Of a stretch of 64,000 bases of DNA, positions 33,553-41,653 are shown in pieces (the first letter of the stretch is position 1; each line of letters begins with the position of its first letter). The stretch is from DASQUK01 sp046726215 (lineage in GTDB: Bacteria; Actinomycetota; Acidimicrobiia; Acidimicrobiales; VFJN01): the NCBI GenBank assembly GCA_046726215.1, contig JBKPAA010000015.1:1-64000 (forward strand). The letters run 5' to 3'. The notes below the pieces were generated by a model that made no database searches, was not told the DNA's origin, and saw only the letters and a list, made by a program, of their open reading frames with translations. The position numbers were made by a program, and so were the translations under genes.

Positions 33553-33598
33553 GTGACCTAAAACGAGCATCCGCCTCCGTCCGTGAGGTTCGACGCCG

Positions 33599-35473
33599 AT
33601 GGCCATCGAGGAACAGCTCCGGGAAGGCGAGGTCACGCCGTGGACCCGCCGGCTGGCGCCCGTCCGCGAGTACGTGGCCACGGAGAACGCCAGCGCCGCC
33701 ATCCTGCTGGCCGCCACCGCCGCGGCCGTGATGTGGGCCAACTCGCCCTGGTCGGAAAGCTACGAGCGGCTGTGGAACACCGAGGTCGCCCTGAGGTTCG
33801 GCGGTTCCGAGCTGGCGCTCGACCTGCGCGAGTGGATCAACGACGGGCTCATGGCGTTCTTCTTCTTCGTCGTGGGTCTCGAGATCCGCCGCGAGTTCGA
33901 CATGGGGGAGCTGCGGGAGCGGCGCCGGGTCGCCACCCCCGTGCTGGCGGCGATCGGCGGCATGGTGGTTCCGGCCCTCATCTACGTCGCCATCAACGCC
34001 GGGCAGCCTTCGGTCCGGGGCTGGGGGATCGCGATGGGGACCGACACCGCGTTCGCCCTCGCCGTCCTCACGCTGGTGGGCGGGGCCGTTCCACGCGTGC
34101 GGAGCTTCCTGCTCACCCTGGTGATCGTCGACGACATCGTGGCGCTGGCCGTCATCGCGCTCGCCTACACCGAAAACCTCTCGGCTCTGGCGCTGGCCGT
34201 GGCGGTCGGGCTCTACGGCGTCATCCTCGTGATGCGGGCCGTCCGGGTCCGACACGGCGTGCCGTACTTCCTGGTCGGGCTCGCCATGTGGCTGGCGATG
34301 CTCGCGTCCGGGGTCCACCCCACGATCGCGGGGGTGGCGGTCGGCGTGCTGGCGACCGCCTACCCACCGTCGCGCCGGCAGCTGTCGCAGGCCGGGGTCG
34401 TCTGGCGCCTGTTCCGCGAGGAACCCACGCCCGAGTACGCCCGCACGGCCAGTCGCACGCTGGCGTTGACCATCTCGCCCAACGAGCGCCTGCAGCACCT
34501 GTTCCACCCGTGGACCAGCTACGTGATCGTCCCACTGTTCGCCCTCGCCAACGCCGGCGTCGAGCTCGACGGCGAGGTGCTGCGGCGAGCGGCGTCCGAC
34601 CCGATCGCGTTCGGCATCGTGGTGGGCCTGGTGGCGGGCAAGCCGCTCGGGATCCTCGGCGCCACCTGGATCGCGTCCCGGCCCTCGCTCGGCGGGCTCC
34701 CGCGCACCCTCGGCTGGCCTTGGTTGGCGGGTACCGCCACCGTGGCCGGGATCGGGTTCACCGTGTCGCTGCTCATCGCCGACATCACCTTCACGGGCCA
34801 GGACCTCGAGGAGGCAAAGCTCGGCATCCTGGCCGCGTCGGTCATCGCCTCCCTCGCCGCCTGGATCGCGTTCTCCGTCATCCGCCGCCTGCCACGGGAA
34901 ACCAGGGCGAGGGCGGGGGGCACGGTGGCGCCACCCATCATCGACCTCGCCGAGGACGTCGACCCCGACGTCGATCACATCCGGGGACCCGTCGACGCCC
35001 CCGTGACGCTGGTGGAGTACGGCGACTTCGAGTGTCCCTACTGCGGTCGGGCCGAGCCGGTGGTGCGCGAGCTGGCCCGGAACTTCGGCAACGACCTGCG
35101 GTTCGTGTTCCGGCACCTGCCGCTCGTGGACGTCCACGAGCACGCCGCCACCGCGGCCGAGGCGGCCGAGGCGGCCGGTGCCCAGGGCAGGTTCTGGGAG
35201 ATGCACGACATCCTGATCCCCGAGGGGGTGTCGCTGATCTATCCCGACCTCGTGCGGTATGCGGGCGACCTCGGCCTCGATGTCGAACGGTTCGCCGACG
35301 ACATCCGTTCGCGGCGCTATGCGCTGAGGATCGCCCGCGACGTCGCCAGCGCCGATGCCAGCGGCGCCGTCGGCACACCGGCGCTGTTCATCAACGGGCG
35401 CCGCTACGGGGGACCGCATCGGGTCGATGCGCTCGCGGCGACCATCGAGCGCGAACTGGAGGCGTGCGCCTGA
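33599..35473 (+). CDS. nhaA: NhaA Na+/H+ antiporter fused to DsbA-like domain
   Basis: A 624-residue membrane protein. Residues 1-430 are an NhaA antiporter with about eleven or twelve helices: the N-terminal AAAVMWANSPW helix, WINDGLMAFFFFVVGLEIRRE, the transport pair Asp178-Asp179 in VIVDDIVAL, and AGKPLGILGATW. It exchanges sodium for protons across the membrane. Residues 440-624 form a thioredoxin-fold DsbA/FrnE-like domain with Cys479-Pro-Tyr-Cys482 (FECPYCGR) and a cis-Pro in GTPALFINGRR. The linker ends in TRARAGGTVAPP. Fused NhaA-DsbA proteins are known from actinobacteria; the redox domain may act on the antiporter or on partner proteins. Its side of the membrane is not certain. Confidence 0.95.
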   Translation: MAIEEQLREGEVTPWTRRLAPVREYVATENASAAILLAATAAAVMWANSPWSESYERLWNTEVALRFGGSELALDLREWINDGLMAFFFFVVGLEIRREFDMGELRERRRVATPVLAAIGGMVVPALIYVAINAGQPSVRGWGIAMGTDTAFALAVLTLVGGAVPRVRSFLLTLVIVDDIVALAVIALAYTENLSALALAVAVGLYGVILVMRAVRVRHGVPYFLVGLAMWLAMLASGVHPTIAGVAVGVLATAYPPSRRQLSQAGVVWRLFREEPTPEYARTASRTLALTISPNERLQHLFHPWTSYVIVPLFALANAGVELDGEVLRRAASDPIAFGIVVGLVAGKPLGILGATWIASRPSLGGLPRTLGWPWLAGTATVAGIGFTVSLLIADITFTGQDLEEAKLGILAASVIASLAAWIAFSVIRRLPRETRARAGGTVAPPIIDLAEDVDPDVDHIRGPVDAPVTLVEYGDFECPYCGRAEPVVRELARNFGNDLRFVFRHLPLVDVHEHAATAAEAAEAAGAQGRFWEMHDILIPEGVSLIYPDLVRYAGDLGLDVERFADDIRSRRYALRIARDVASADASGAVGTPALFINGRRYGGPHRVDALAATIERELEACA

Positions 35474-35482
35474 GCCGCGGCC

Positions 35483-35659
35483 CTATTCGATGTGCTCGCC
35501 GATCTCGCCCCCCTCTTCCGACAGGCCCTCCTCCTCCAGCTCGCCCTCGAGCACCTCGCGGTACGTGATCGGGTCCGGGTTCTCCTCGGCCACCTCGTCT
35601 GCGATCTCCTCGGCCCGCTCCTCGTCGGACTCCGGGGTCTCGTCGTCGCGGTCGGACAT
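35483..35659 (-). CDS. Acidic 58-residue protein
   Basis: A 58-residue frame starting at the ATG at 35659 with GAGGAGG seven bases upstream. The sequence is extremely acidic (Asp/Glu nearly half of the residues) and contains a N-P-D-P-I-T-Y-R-E-V-L-E-G core. No transmembrane or signal segment. It lies tail-to-tail with nhaA, ten bases apart. Family unknown. The strong ribosome site and codon use argue it is real; it might bind cations or a basic partner. Confidence 0.7.
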   Translation of the reverse strand: MSDRDDETPESDEERAEEIADEVAEENPDPITYREVLEGELEEEGLSEEGGEIGEHIE

Positions 35660-35751
35660 GGCGCGCCTCCTCGTGGGTGGGCCCAGGCACGCGGTTCCCC
35701 GCCTTCGACTGCCCGAAACGACGGCCCGCAGGCCGCTACGGTGCCAGGGCC

Positions 35752-37023
35752 ATGTCGGATCCCGAGCCCCCGTCGGTGTCCAGGCGGCGTTGGTGGGTGA
35801 GCGTTGCCGGCGCCGTGGTCATCGTCTGTCTGCTGGCCGCCTCGGTGGCCGCTGCGTGGAGCTTCGTCGACGAGGCCGACATCGACTCCGCGCCGGCGGC
35901 GCCTGACGGTGGCACACCGGGCGCCGACGCCTCGACCGGCGAGTCCCCGCCACCGGCCACCGAGGCCCAGGTGCGCTCGGCGGTCGACGAGATCAGCGCC
36001 GCCGTCGAGCGGGAGCGCGGCCTGACATTCACCGAGCCCGTGGACGTCGAGCTGGCCGGCGAGGGGGCGTTCCAACGCCGGCTGCTCGAGGACTTCGACG
36101 ACGCGGTCGAGGAGCTGCGCGACACGGAGGTGCTCCTGAAGGCGTTCGGGCTGGTGCCGCCCGCCGTCGACCTCGTCACGGCCATGCGCAAGCTGCTCGG
36201 CGCCGGCGTCGTCGGGTTCTATGACCCCGAGACCGATGAGCTGGTGGTGCGCGGGACGGCGCTCACGCCCTATGTCCGCACCACGATCGCCCACGAGCTG
36301 ACGCACGCGCTCGACGACCAGCACTTCGACCTCGACCGGCCGGAGTACGACGACGCCCACGACGAGATCGCCTTCGGCTTCAGCGCCCTGGTGGAGGGCA
36401 ACGCCCGACGTGTCGAGGGTGCCTACCTCGCCGGCCTCAGCGACGAGGACCGCATGGACGCAGCCGCCGAGGAGCTGTCGCTGGGCGGTGACCTCGACCT
36501 CGGCGAAGTGCCCCTGGTGCTGGTCGACCTGATCAGCGCGCCCTATGGACTGGGCCAGGACTTCGTCGACGAGCTGATCGGCGAGGGTGGCCAGGCGGCG
36601 CTCGACGCCGCCTTCGCCGACCCACCGCACACGAGCGAGCAGGTGATCGACCCCCCAGCCTACATGGCGGGGGAGGGCGGCATCGAGGTGCCGGCCCCGA
36701 CCGTCGCCGGCGAGGTCGTCGACGAGGGTGTGGCCGGTCAGTACCTGATCCAGGTCGTGCTGGCGGACGGGCTGGACGACAGCCGGGCCCGCGAGGCCGC
36801 GGAGGGTTGGGGCGGCGACTCGGTCGTGGCGTGGCGTGACGGTGAGCTGCATTGCGCCACGCTGTCGGTAGTGGGGGACGACCCCGGCGAGACTGCGGAG
36901 CTGCGGGGGGCGTTCGAGGTCTGGGCGGCCCAGCGCGGCGCGGCCGCCACCGGAACCGGGCCCGACGTCACGGTCGCACCGGACGGAAGCGGTCCCGTGA
37001 CCGTCCAGGCGTGCGTGCGCTGA
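35752..37023 (+). CDS. Membrane-anchored HEXXH metallopeptidase-like protein
   Basis: A 423-residue protein from the ATG at 35752, with a TACGGT box at 35737-35742. An N-terminal membrane helix (residues 14-37) is followed by a Ser/Pro/Asp linker and a soluble domain with the zinc motif His181-Glu182-x-x-His185 in TIAHELTHALDDQHFDL. A region rich in Asp/Glu follows (DEIAFGFSALVEGNARRVEG), in which the third zinc ligand Glu of gluzincins may lie. The rest is unassigned. It resembles uncharacterised actinobacterial proteins annotated as hypothetical or peptidase M48-like. It is probably a periplasm-side peptidase. Confidence 0.8.
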   Translation: MSDPEPPSVSRRRWWVSVAGAVVIVCLLAASVAAAWSFVDEADIDSAPAAPDGGTPGADASTGESPPPATEAQVRSAVDEISAAVERERGLTFTEPVDVELAGEGAFQRRLLEDFDDAVEELRDTEVLLKAFGLVPPAVDLVTAMRKLLGAGVVGFYDPETDELVVRGTALTPYVRTTIAHELTHALDDQHFDLDRPEYDDAHDEIAFGFSALVEGNARRVEGAYLAGLSDEDRMDAAAEELSLGGDLDLGEVPLVLVDLISAPYGLGQDFVDELIGEGGQAALDAAFADPPHTSEQVIDPPAYMAGEGGIEVPAPTVAGEVVDEGVAGQYLIQVVLADGLDDSRAREAAEGWGGDSVVAWRDGELHCATLSVVGDDPGETAELRGAFEVWAAQRGAAATGTGPDVTVAPDGSGPVTVQACVR

Positions 37024-37056
37024 CGAAGCTGGCGCACACCGGCCGTAGCGCCGTGG

Positions 37057-37536
37057 TCATCCTTTCGGCCGGGCCAGGTCCAGCGCCAGGTCGACGGCGT
37101 CGGCGGCCGTGCGCGCCGGGACCGTGCCCGCCACGTCCCAGCCGTCCCCCAGGACGATGACCGGCGTGCCGGCGAGCAGCGCGAATGCGACCTCGGACAG
37201 GGTGCCGTATGCACCCGGCAGCGCGATCACGGCGGCGGCGTCCATCACCACCATGGCGTTGCGCGCCTCGCCAACGCCCGTCGGCACGGCGACGATGACG
37301 TAGGGGTTGGCCTCGGCGCGGGTGGTACCGGGAAGGATGCCGACCGTGGTTCCGCCCGCCAGCACGGCGCCCCGGCTGGCGGCCTCGGCCACGCCCGCGC
37401 GCCCGCCGGTGACCACGACGCAGCCCCGCTGGGCGAGCAGTCGGCCGACCTCCTCGGCGAGGGCGACCACCGCCTCGCCGGCGTCGGTCCCGCCGACCAC
37501 AGACACGTACCGGGGCCGTGGCGCGAGCCCCGCCAT
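37057..37536 (-). CDS. LOG/TIGR00725 family Rossmann protein
   Basis: A 159-residue protein of the LOG-like SLOG superfamily. It has the VVGGTDAG and VVTGGRAGVAEAASRGAVLAGG nucleotide motifs and the P-G-A-Y-G-T-L-S-E segment, a form of the PGGxGTxxE motif of cytokinin-riboside-phosphate phosphoribohydrolases. The start ATG at 37536 overlaps the TGA of the upstream HAD gene, so the two are coupled. It could release nucleobase from a nucleoside monophosphate or sense a nucleotide ligand. Confidence 0.85.
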   Translation of the reverse strand: MAGLAPRPRYVSVVGGTDAGEAVVALAEEVGRLLAQRGCVVVTGGRAGVAEAASRGAVLAGGTTVGILPGTTRAEANPYVIVAVPTGVGEARNAMVVMDAAAVIALPGAYGTLSEVAFALLAGTPVIVLGDGWDVAGTVPARTAADAVDLALDLARPKG

Positions 37537-38252
37537 CACGCGGCGCAGACGGGCGGCAGCGGGTCGACCACCTTGACCTGGTGGGGCAACCAGCTTGGAT
37601 CCGACACCGCCACAGTTCCCTCCTCGGGGTCCGATGCCTCGCCGATCGTGAAGATATGGTCGGCCGGGATGCCCGCGGTGCGATAGGCGATGACGTCGGT
37701 CCACGTACCGGTGTAGCCGTAGTCCAGGGACAGCCCCTCGGTCGTCAGCCCGACGAGGGTCTGGGTCTTGTACCGCTCGATCCGGTCGATGGCCCTGGCG
37801 TCCCAGACGAACACATGGGTGCCGTCCCCGGCGGGGAAGCCGTGAGCCTCCAGCCAGGAGGCCGTGGCGTCGGCCATCGACAAGCTCCCGACGTTGACAC
37901 CCGCCGGGCGCCCGGTGAGGTACACGATCTCATAGCCGAGCGCCCGCCACGCCTGCATGAGCTCCACGGCCCCCGGATGGACCGCCGGGTCGTAGCCGGG
38001 ATTCGCCACCGCCACGAGAAGCTCGCTGCTGCCGGCGGTGAGCGTCCCGTCCACGTCGATGACCACGCCGTGTCGGTCGTCACGGCAGGGGCGCACCGCG
38101 CCGTCCTCGCCCGCGGCGGCGCCGGTCGTGCCGACCTCGGGCGCGGGGTCACGGGAATCGGAGGACGCGTCCCATCCCGACCCACAGGCGGCGGCTCCCA
38201 GCATCACGACCACCGCCAGGATGACCGACACGCGGCACCCTGCTCTGCCCAT
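37536..38252 (-). CDS. HAD-superfamily lipoprotein, LNS2/acid-phosphatase type
   Basis: A 238-residue exported protein with a lipobox L-G-A-A-A-C-G near residue 20-24. The HAD domain has motif I DVDGTLT (nucleophile Asp), motif II in VYLTGRP and a later G-Y-T-G-T-W-T-D-V-I-A-Y region typical of lipin LNS2-like domains. It would remove phosphate from an external substrate. A GATAAT box seven bases before the ATG (38260-38265) suggests leaderless expression. It is coupled to the LOG-like gene and divergent from fumC. Confidence 0.85.
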   Translation of the reverse strand: MGRAGCRVSVILAVVVMLGAAACGSGWDASSDSRDPAPEVGTTGAAAGEDGAVRPCRDDRHGVVIDVDGTLTAGSSELLVAVANPGYDPAVHPGAVELMQAWRALGYEIVYLTGRPAGVNVGSLSMADATASWLEAHGFPAGDGTHVFVWDARAIDRIERYKTQTLVGLTTEGLSLDYGYTGTWTDVIAYRTAGIPADHIFTIGEASDPEEGTVAVSDPSWLPHQVKVVDPLPPVCAA

Positions 38253-38346
38253 GGACGGAATTATCGCGTGACGACGGCCACCGGCCGCTCGAAGGGGCCG
38301 CAGGGGGCTCAGCGGTGCGGATGCAGTCGTGCGCCCGCACGCTGGG

Positions 38347-38352
38347 TACCGT
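38347..38352 (+). promoter_or_regulatory. -10 box TACCGT for fumC
   Basis: TACCGT lies seven bases before the GTG at 38360 (38347-38352), the spacing expected if the transcript begins at the start codon. No ribosome site is visible ahead of the GTG. Confidence 0.55.
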
Positions 38353-38359
38353 CCAAAGC

Positions 38360-39754
38360 GTGATCACCGAAGACGAGGGCCACCGCATCGAGCACGACAC
38401 CATGGGAGAGGTGCGGGTGCCCGCATCGGCCCGTTGGGGCGCACAGACGCAGCGGGCGGTCGAGAACTTCCCGATCTCGGGCGTGCCCCTGGAGGCGTCG
38501 CTGATCGCGGCGCTGTCCCGAATCAAGGGTGCCGCCGCCCAGGCCAACGCCCGGCTCGGGGTCCTGGAGCGGGACATGGCCGACGCCATCGGCGCCGCGG
38601 CCGCCGAGGTTGCCGAGGGCCGCTGGGACGCCCACTTTCCCATCGACGTGTTCCAGACCGGTTCCGGCACCAGCTCCAACATGAACGCCAACGAGGTGCT
38701 GGCCAACCTGGCGTCCGAGCGCCTCGGACGGCCGGTCCATCCCAACGACCACGTGAACGCCTCGCAGTCCTCGAACGACGTGTTCCCGTCCGCCATCCAT
38801 TTGGCGGCTGCGCATCAGGCCCAGACGGTGCTGCTGCCCGCACTGGAATACCTGTGCCTGGCGCTGCGCGCCAAGGCTCACTCGTTCGCCGAGGTGGTCA
38901 AGTCGGGCCGGACGCACCTCATGGACGCCACGCCGGTCACGCTCGGCCAGGAGTTCGGTGGCTATGCGGCCCAGGTCTCCCAGGCGGCGGGGCGCATCAA
39001 GTCCAAGCTGGCCAACGTCGGCGAGCTGCCGCTCGGCGGCACGGCCGTCGGCACCGGCATCAACTGCCCGCCCGGTTTCGCCGCCGCCGTGATCGAGCAG
39101 CTCGCGCGTGACCTGGAGCTGCCGCTCGTCGAAGCGGGCGACCACTTTGCCGTCCAGGGCGCCCGCGACGCCCTGGTGGAGCTCTCGGGCAGCCTGCGGG
39201 CGCTGGCCGGGGCACTGATAAAGATCGGCAACGACATCCGCTGGATGGCGTCGGGGCCTCGCACCGGGCTGGCCGAGATCCGCCTGCTGGACCTCCAACC
39301 CGGTTCGTCGATCATGCCGGGCAAGGTCAACCCGGTGTTGGTGGAGGCGCTGACCCAGGTAGCGGCCCAGGTGATGGGCAACGACGCGGTGGTCGCGTTC
39401 GCCGGATCGCAGGGCAACTTCGAGCTCAACGTCTACATGCCGGTCATCGCCCGCAACCTGCTCGAGTCGATCCGGCTGCTGGGCAACGTGACCAGGCAGT
39501 TCGCCGACCGCTGCGTGGCCGGCATCGAGGCCGACGTCGAGCGCTGCCGTGCGTACGCCGAGTCGAGCCCATCGCTCGGGACGACCCTCACCCCCTACGT
39601 CGGCTACGAGGCCTCGGCCGCCATCGTCAAGGAGAGCATCGCCACCGGCCGCAGCGTGCGCGAGCTGGCGCTCGAGAAGGGGTTGCTCACCGAGGAGCAA
39701 CTCGATGTCGCCCTGGACGTCCTCGGCATGACGAGGGGCGGGATCCGCAAGTAG
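38360..39754 (+). CDS. fumC: Class II fumarate hydratase
   Basis: A 464-residue iron-free fumarase of the TCA cycle (fumarate to L-malate). The GTG at 38360 (V-I-T-E-D-E-G-H) is chosen because of the TACCGT box in front. Landmarks are T-G-S-G-T-S-S-N-M-N-A-N-E-V, the HPNDHVNASQSSNDVFP active-site loop and the signature G-S-S-I-M-P-G-K-V-N-P at 315. Tetramer expected. It makes malate, which also arises from the malyl-CoA-type lyases further along the window. It runs towards the repeat copy 3. Confidence 0.96.
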   Translation: MITEDEGHRIEHDTMGEVRVPASARWGAQTQRAVENFPISGVPLEASLIAALSRIKGAAAQANARLGVLERDMADAIGAAAAEVAEGRWDAHFPIDVFQTGSGTSSNMNANEVLANLASERLGRPVHPNDHVNASQSSNDVFPSAIHLAAAHQAQTVLLPALEYLCLALRAKAHSFAEVVKSGRTHLMDATPVTLGQEFGGYAAQVSQAAGRIKSKLANVGELPLGGTAVGTGINCPPGFAAAVIEQLARDLELPLVEAGDHFAVQGARDALVELSGSLRALAGALIKIGNDIRWMASGPRTGLAEIRLLDLQPGSSIMPGKVNPVLVEALTQVAAQVMGNDAVVAFAGSQGNFELNVYMPVIARNLLESIRLLGNVTRQFADRCVAGIEADVERCRAYAESSPSLGTTLTPYVGYEASAAIVKESIATGRSVRELALEKGLLTEEQLDVALDVLGMTRGGIRK

Positions 39755-39769
39755 CCGCCGTTACCCGTC

Positions 39770-39864
39770 GAGGCAATAGGGGCCGCGGCGCAACGGTCGA
39801 GGCAATGGGGGCCGGCCCCCGGACCGCCCTGCCTCGAGAACCTCGGACCGGACCGTATTGCCTC
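39770..39864 (+). repeat. 95-bp four-box repeat, copy 3
   Basis: Boxes GAGGCAAT at 39770 and 39799, then CCTGCCTC at 39828 (two changes) and ATTGCCTC at 39857. The spacing is 29 bases throughout, as in copies 1 and 2. It fills most of the 118-base gap between the ends of the convergent fumC and thioredoxin-like genes. Confidence 0.88.
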
Positions 39865-39872
39865 GGGGCCCG

Positions 39873-40364
39873 TCAGGTGCCGAGGGCGGGGGAGCCGGGG
39901 TAGGGCTTGGGGTCGGCGGGCCCCGGGATGTTGGGCCGAGTCCAGCTCATCGCTTTGGCCAGCTCGGACAACGCGTCCCTCCACTCGGGCGGGTCCCACC
40001 CCTCGGCGATGGCGGCGACGGATCGGTCCTGGCGGAGGTGCACGAAGGCCGGCAGCTCGTTCACCCCGATGGCCTTGACGAGGTCGCGGTCGGGGTCGGT
40101 GAACGTCAGCATCCTCTGCGCCCAGGGGCCGAGGAACTCGCTGGTGTCGTCGGCGTCCGCGGTCACGACGAAGGCGATGCGGCAGTCGGCGCCCCGGAAG
40201 TCCTCGAGGATCCGGCCGGCGGTCTCCAGCAGCCAGGCGCTCTCGTAGGTGTAGGGATCGAGGATCACGACCGCCAGGTGGAACGTGATCAACCAGGCGT
40301 CCAGGGTCCGTGGCTCACCGTCGAGCGGCGCGAGCTGTAGGTCACCAGGGGGGTCGGTCGCCAC
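39873..40364 (-). CDS. Thioredoxin-fold-like protein lacking CxxC
   Basis: A 163-residue protein from the GTG at 40364. The order of segments (A-V-V-I-L-D-P, R-I-A-F-V-V-T-A-D-A, L-P-A-F-V-H-L-R-Q-D with the cis-Pro equivalent, then a helix) suggests a thioredoxin-type fold, but the first Cys position is D-P-Y-T-Y and no CxxC is present. A single Cys lies in the middle (A-D-C-R-I). The tail (S-W-T-R-P-N-I-P-G-P) is conserved-looking but unassigned. Function unknown; no redox activity is expected from the fold alone. Confidence 0.7.
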   Translation of the reverse strand: MATDPPGDLQLAPLDGEPRTLDAWLITFHLAVVILDPYTYESAWLLETAGRILEDFRGADCRIAFVVTADADDTSEFLGPWAQRMLTFTDPDRDLVKAIGVNELPAFVHLRQDRSVAAIAEGWDPPEWRDALSELAKAMSWTRPNIPGPADPKPYPGSPALGT

Positions 40365-40424
40365 GGCCCGAGACGGTAGCAAGGTGCGGTTTCCGGGAGC
40401 AGATTCGGGGATACGGTCGCGCCG

Positions 40425-41135
40425 GTGCACCCGATCGAGCGGCTGCGGGCCGTGGCGCGAGCCCGAGACGTCGAGCAGACGCTGCTGGCGACCGAGGCCG
40501 CCTCGGTGCTGGGGTCGCTGGCGTTCGAGCCGATGAGCCTGCTCACGTCGTGCCGCCGCCTGATCGATCGGCACCCGGCGGCCGGGGCGCTGTGGTGGAC
40601 CTGTGCTCGCCTGCTCGCCGCGGACGACGCCCGAGCCGAGGCCCGGACGATCGCCCTGGAGCTCGACGACGACCCGGCGCGGATCGACCTGAGCCTCGAG
40701 CTGCCCGAGGGTGCCGTCGTGGCCGTGATTCCGGACGCCGCCGGCGGGTCGGACCTCGCCTACGACCTGGTGGGAATGCGCGACGACCTCGAGGTGATCG
40801 AGGCCGTAGGCGCCGAGGATGTCGACGCCTGGGGCGAGCGGGCCCTCCAGCGGGTCCTGCTCGTCGAGACCGGTGCCGCTGGCCCCGACCGGTTCCTGGG
40901 GGCGTTGGGGACGGGCCAGGCGATGGCGGACGCGCGGCGGACGGGGGCGGCCGTGTGGTTGGTGGCCGCCGTGGGCCGGCGCCTGCCGGGCCCGCTCTTC
41001 GATGCCGTCGTCACCCGGGCGGGTCGGGCGGCGGGCGAAGTCGTACCCATAGAGGGCGTCGACCGGGTCATCGAGCCGCGCCAGGTGCCGTGCCCGTGCC
41101 CGCCCGAGCTGTTGCACGCACCCCCGGGGCGGTAG
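40425..41135 (+). CDS. Hypothetical protein, mixed alpha/beta
   Basis: A 236-residue protein from the GTG at 40425, with TACGGT at 40412-40417. The N-terminal half is helical (H-P-I-E-R-L-R-A-V-A and L-L-A-T-E-A-A-S-V-L); the C-terminal half has alternating strands and helices (VVAVIPDAAGG, VLLVETGAAGPDRFLGALG, WLVAAVGRRLPG) like an ISOCOT/eIF2B-type Rossmann-like fold. No catalytic residues can be named. It is divergent from the thioredoxin-like gene. Homologues are likely to be restricted to actinobacteria. Confidence 0.65.
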   Translation: MHPIERLRAVARARDVEQTLLATEAASVLGSLAFEPMSLLTSCRRLIDRHPAAGALWWTCARLLAADDARAEARTIALELDDDPARIDLSLELPEGAVVAVIPDAAGGSDLAYDLVGMRDDLEVIEAVGAEDVDAWGERALQRVLLVETGAAGPDRFLGALGTGQAMADARRTGAAVWLVAAVGRRLPGPLFDAVVTRAGRAAGEVVPIEGVDRVIEPRQVPCPCPPELLHAPPGR

Positions 41136-41175
41136 GAGCCGGTCCCGACCCAGCGACCTGAAAGAATTCCCCGCC

Positions 41176-41634
41176 ATGAAGCGCCGCGACCTGATCCGCA
41201 TGTCCGACGACGAGGTGGCCGAGTTCCTCCAGGGGCGCCACACCATGAACGTCGCCACCGTCAACCACGACGGCACGATCCACCTGGTGGCGATGTGGTA
41301 CGGGTTCGTGGGGCAGGCCCCGGCGTTCTGGACGTTCGGCAAGTCGCAGAAGATCCTCAACCTCGAGCGCAACCCACAGATCACCTGCCTGGTCGAGGCC
41401 GGCGACAAGTACGAGGAGCTCCAGGGCGTCGAGCTGGTGGGCAGGGCCGAGCTGGTGACCGACGACGACGGCAGGATGGCCATCGGCCGCAGCGTCTACG
41501 AGCGCTACCTCGGCGAGTGGTCCGACGAGGTGCAACCCGTCGTCGAGCGCATGGGCGCCAAGCGGGTGGGCGTGATCGTCCACGTCGATCGCGTCGTCTC
41601 CTGGGACCACCGCAAGCTGGAGGGCCAGTACTGA
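41176..41634 (+). CDS. PPOX/F420-type pyridoxamine oxidase-fold protein
   Basis: A 152-residue split-barrel flavoprotein. It starts MKRRDLIRMS, has N-V-A-T-V-N-H-D-G-T-I-H-L-V-A-M-W (cofactor-binding strand), KILNLERNPQITCLVE and ends D-R-V-V-S-W-D-H-R-K-L-E-G-Q-Y. The group includes FMN- and F420-dependent reductases as well as heme-degrading enzymes. F420 use is an inference from the actinobacterial setting. It is followed 20 bases later by the DUF885 gene in the same direction. Confidence 0.88.
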   Translation: MKRRDLIRMSDDEVAEFLQGRHTMNVATVNHDGTIHLVAMWYGFVGQAPAFWTFGKSQKILNLERNPQITCLVEAGDKYEELQGVELVGRAELVTDDDGRMAIGRSVYERYLGEWSDEVQPVVERMGAKRVGVIVHVDRVVSWDHRKLEGQY

Positions 41635-41653
41635 CCGGCGGAGGGACTCCGGC

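Noticed and set aside
23925..39864. The three repeat copies as a CRISPR array or transposon ends
   Set aside because: Copies are thousands of bases apart, internal boxes invert, and no cas genes, transposase or target duplication is visible.
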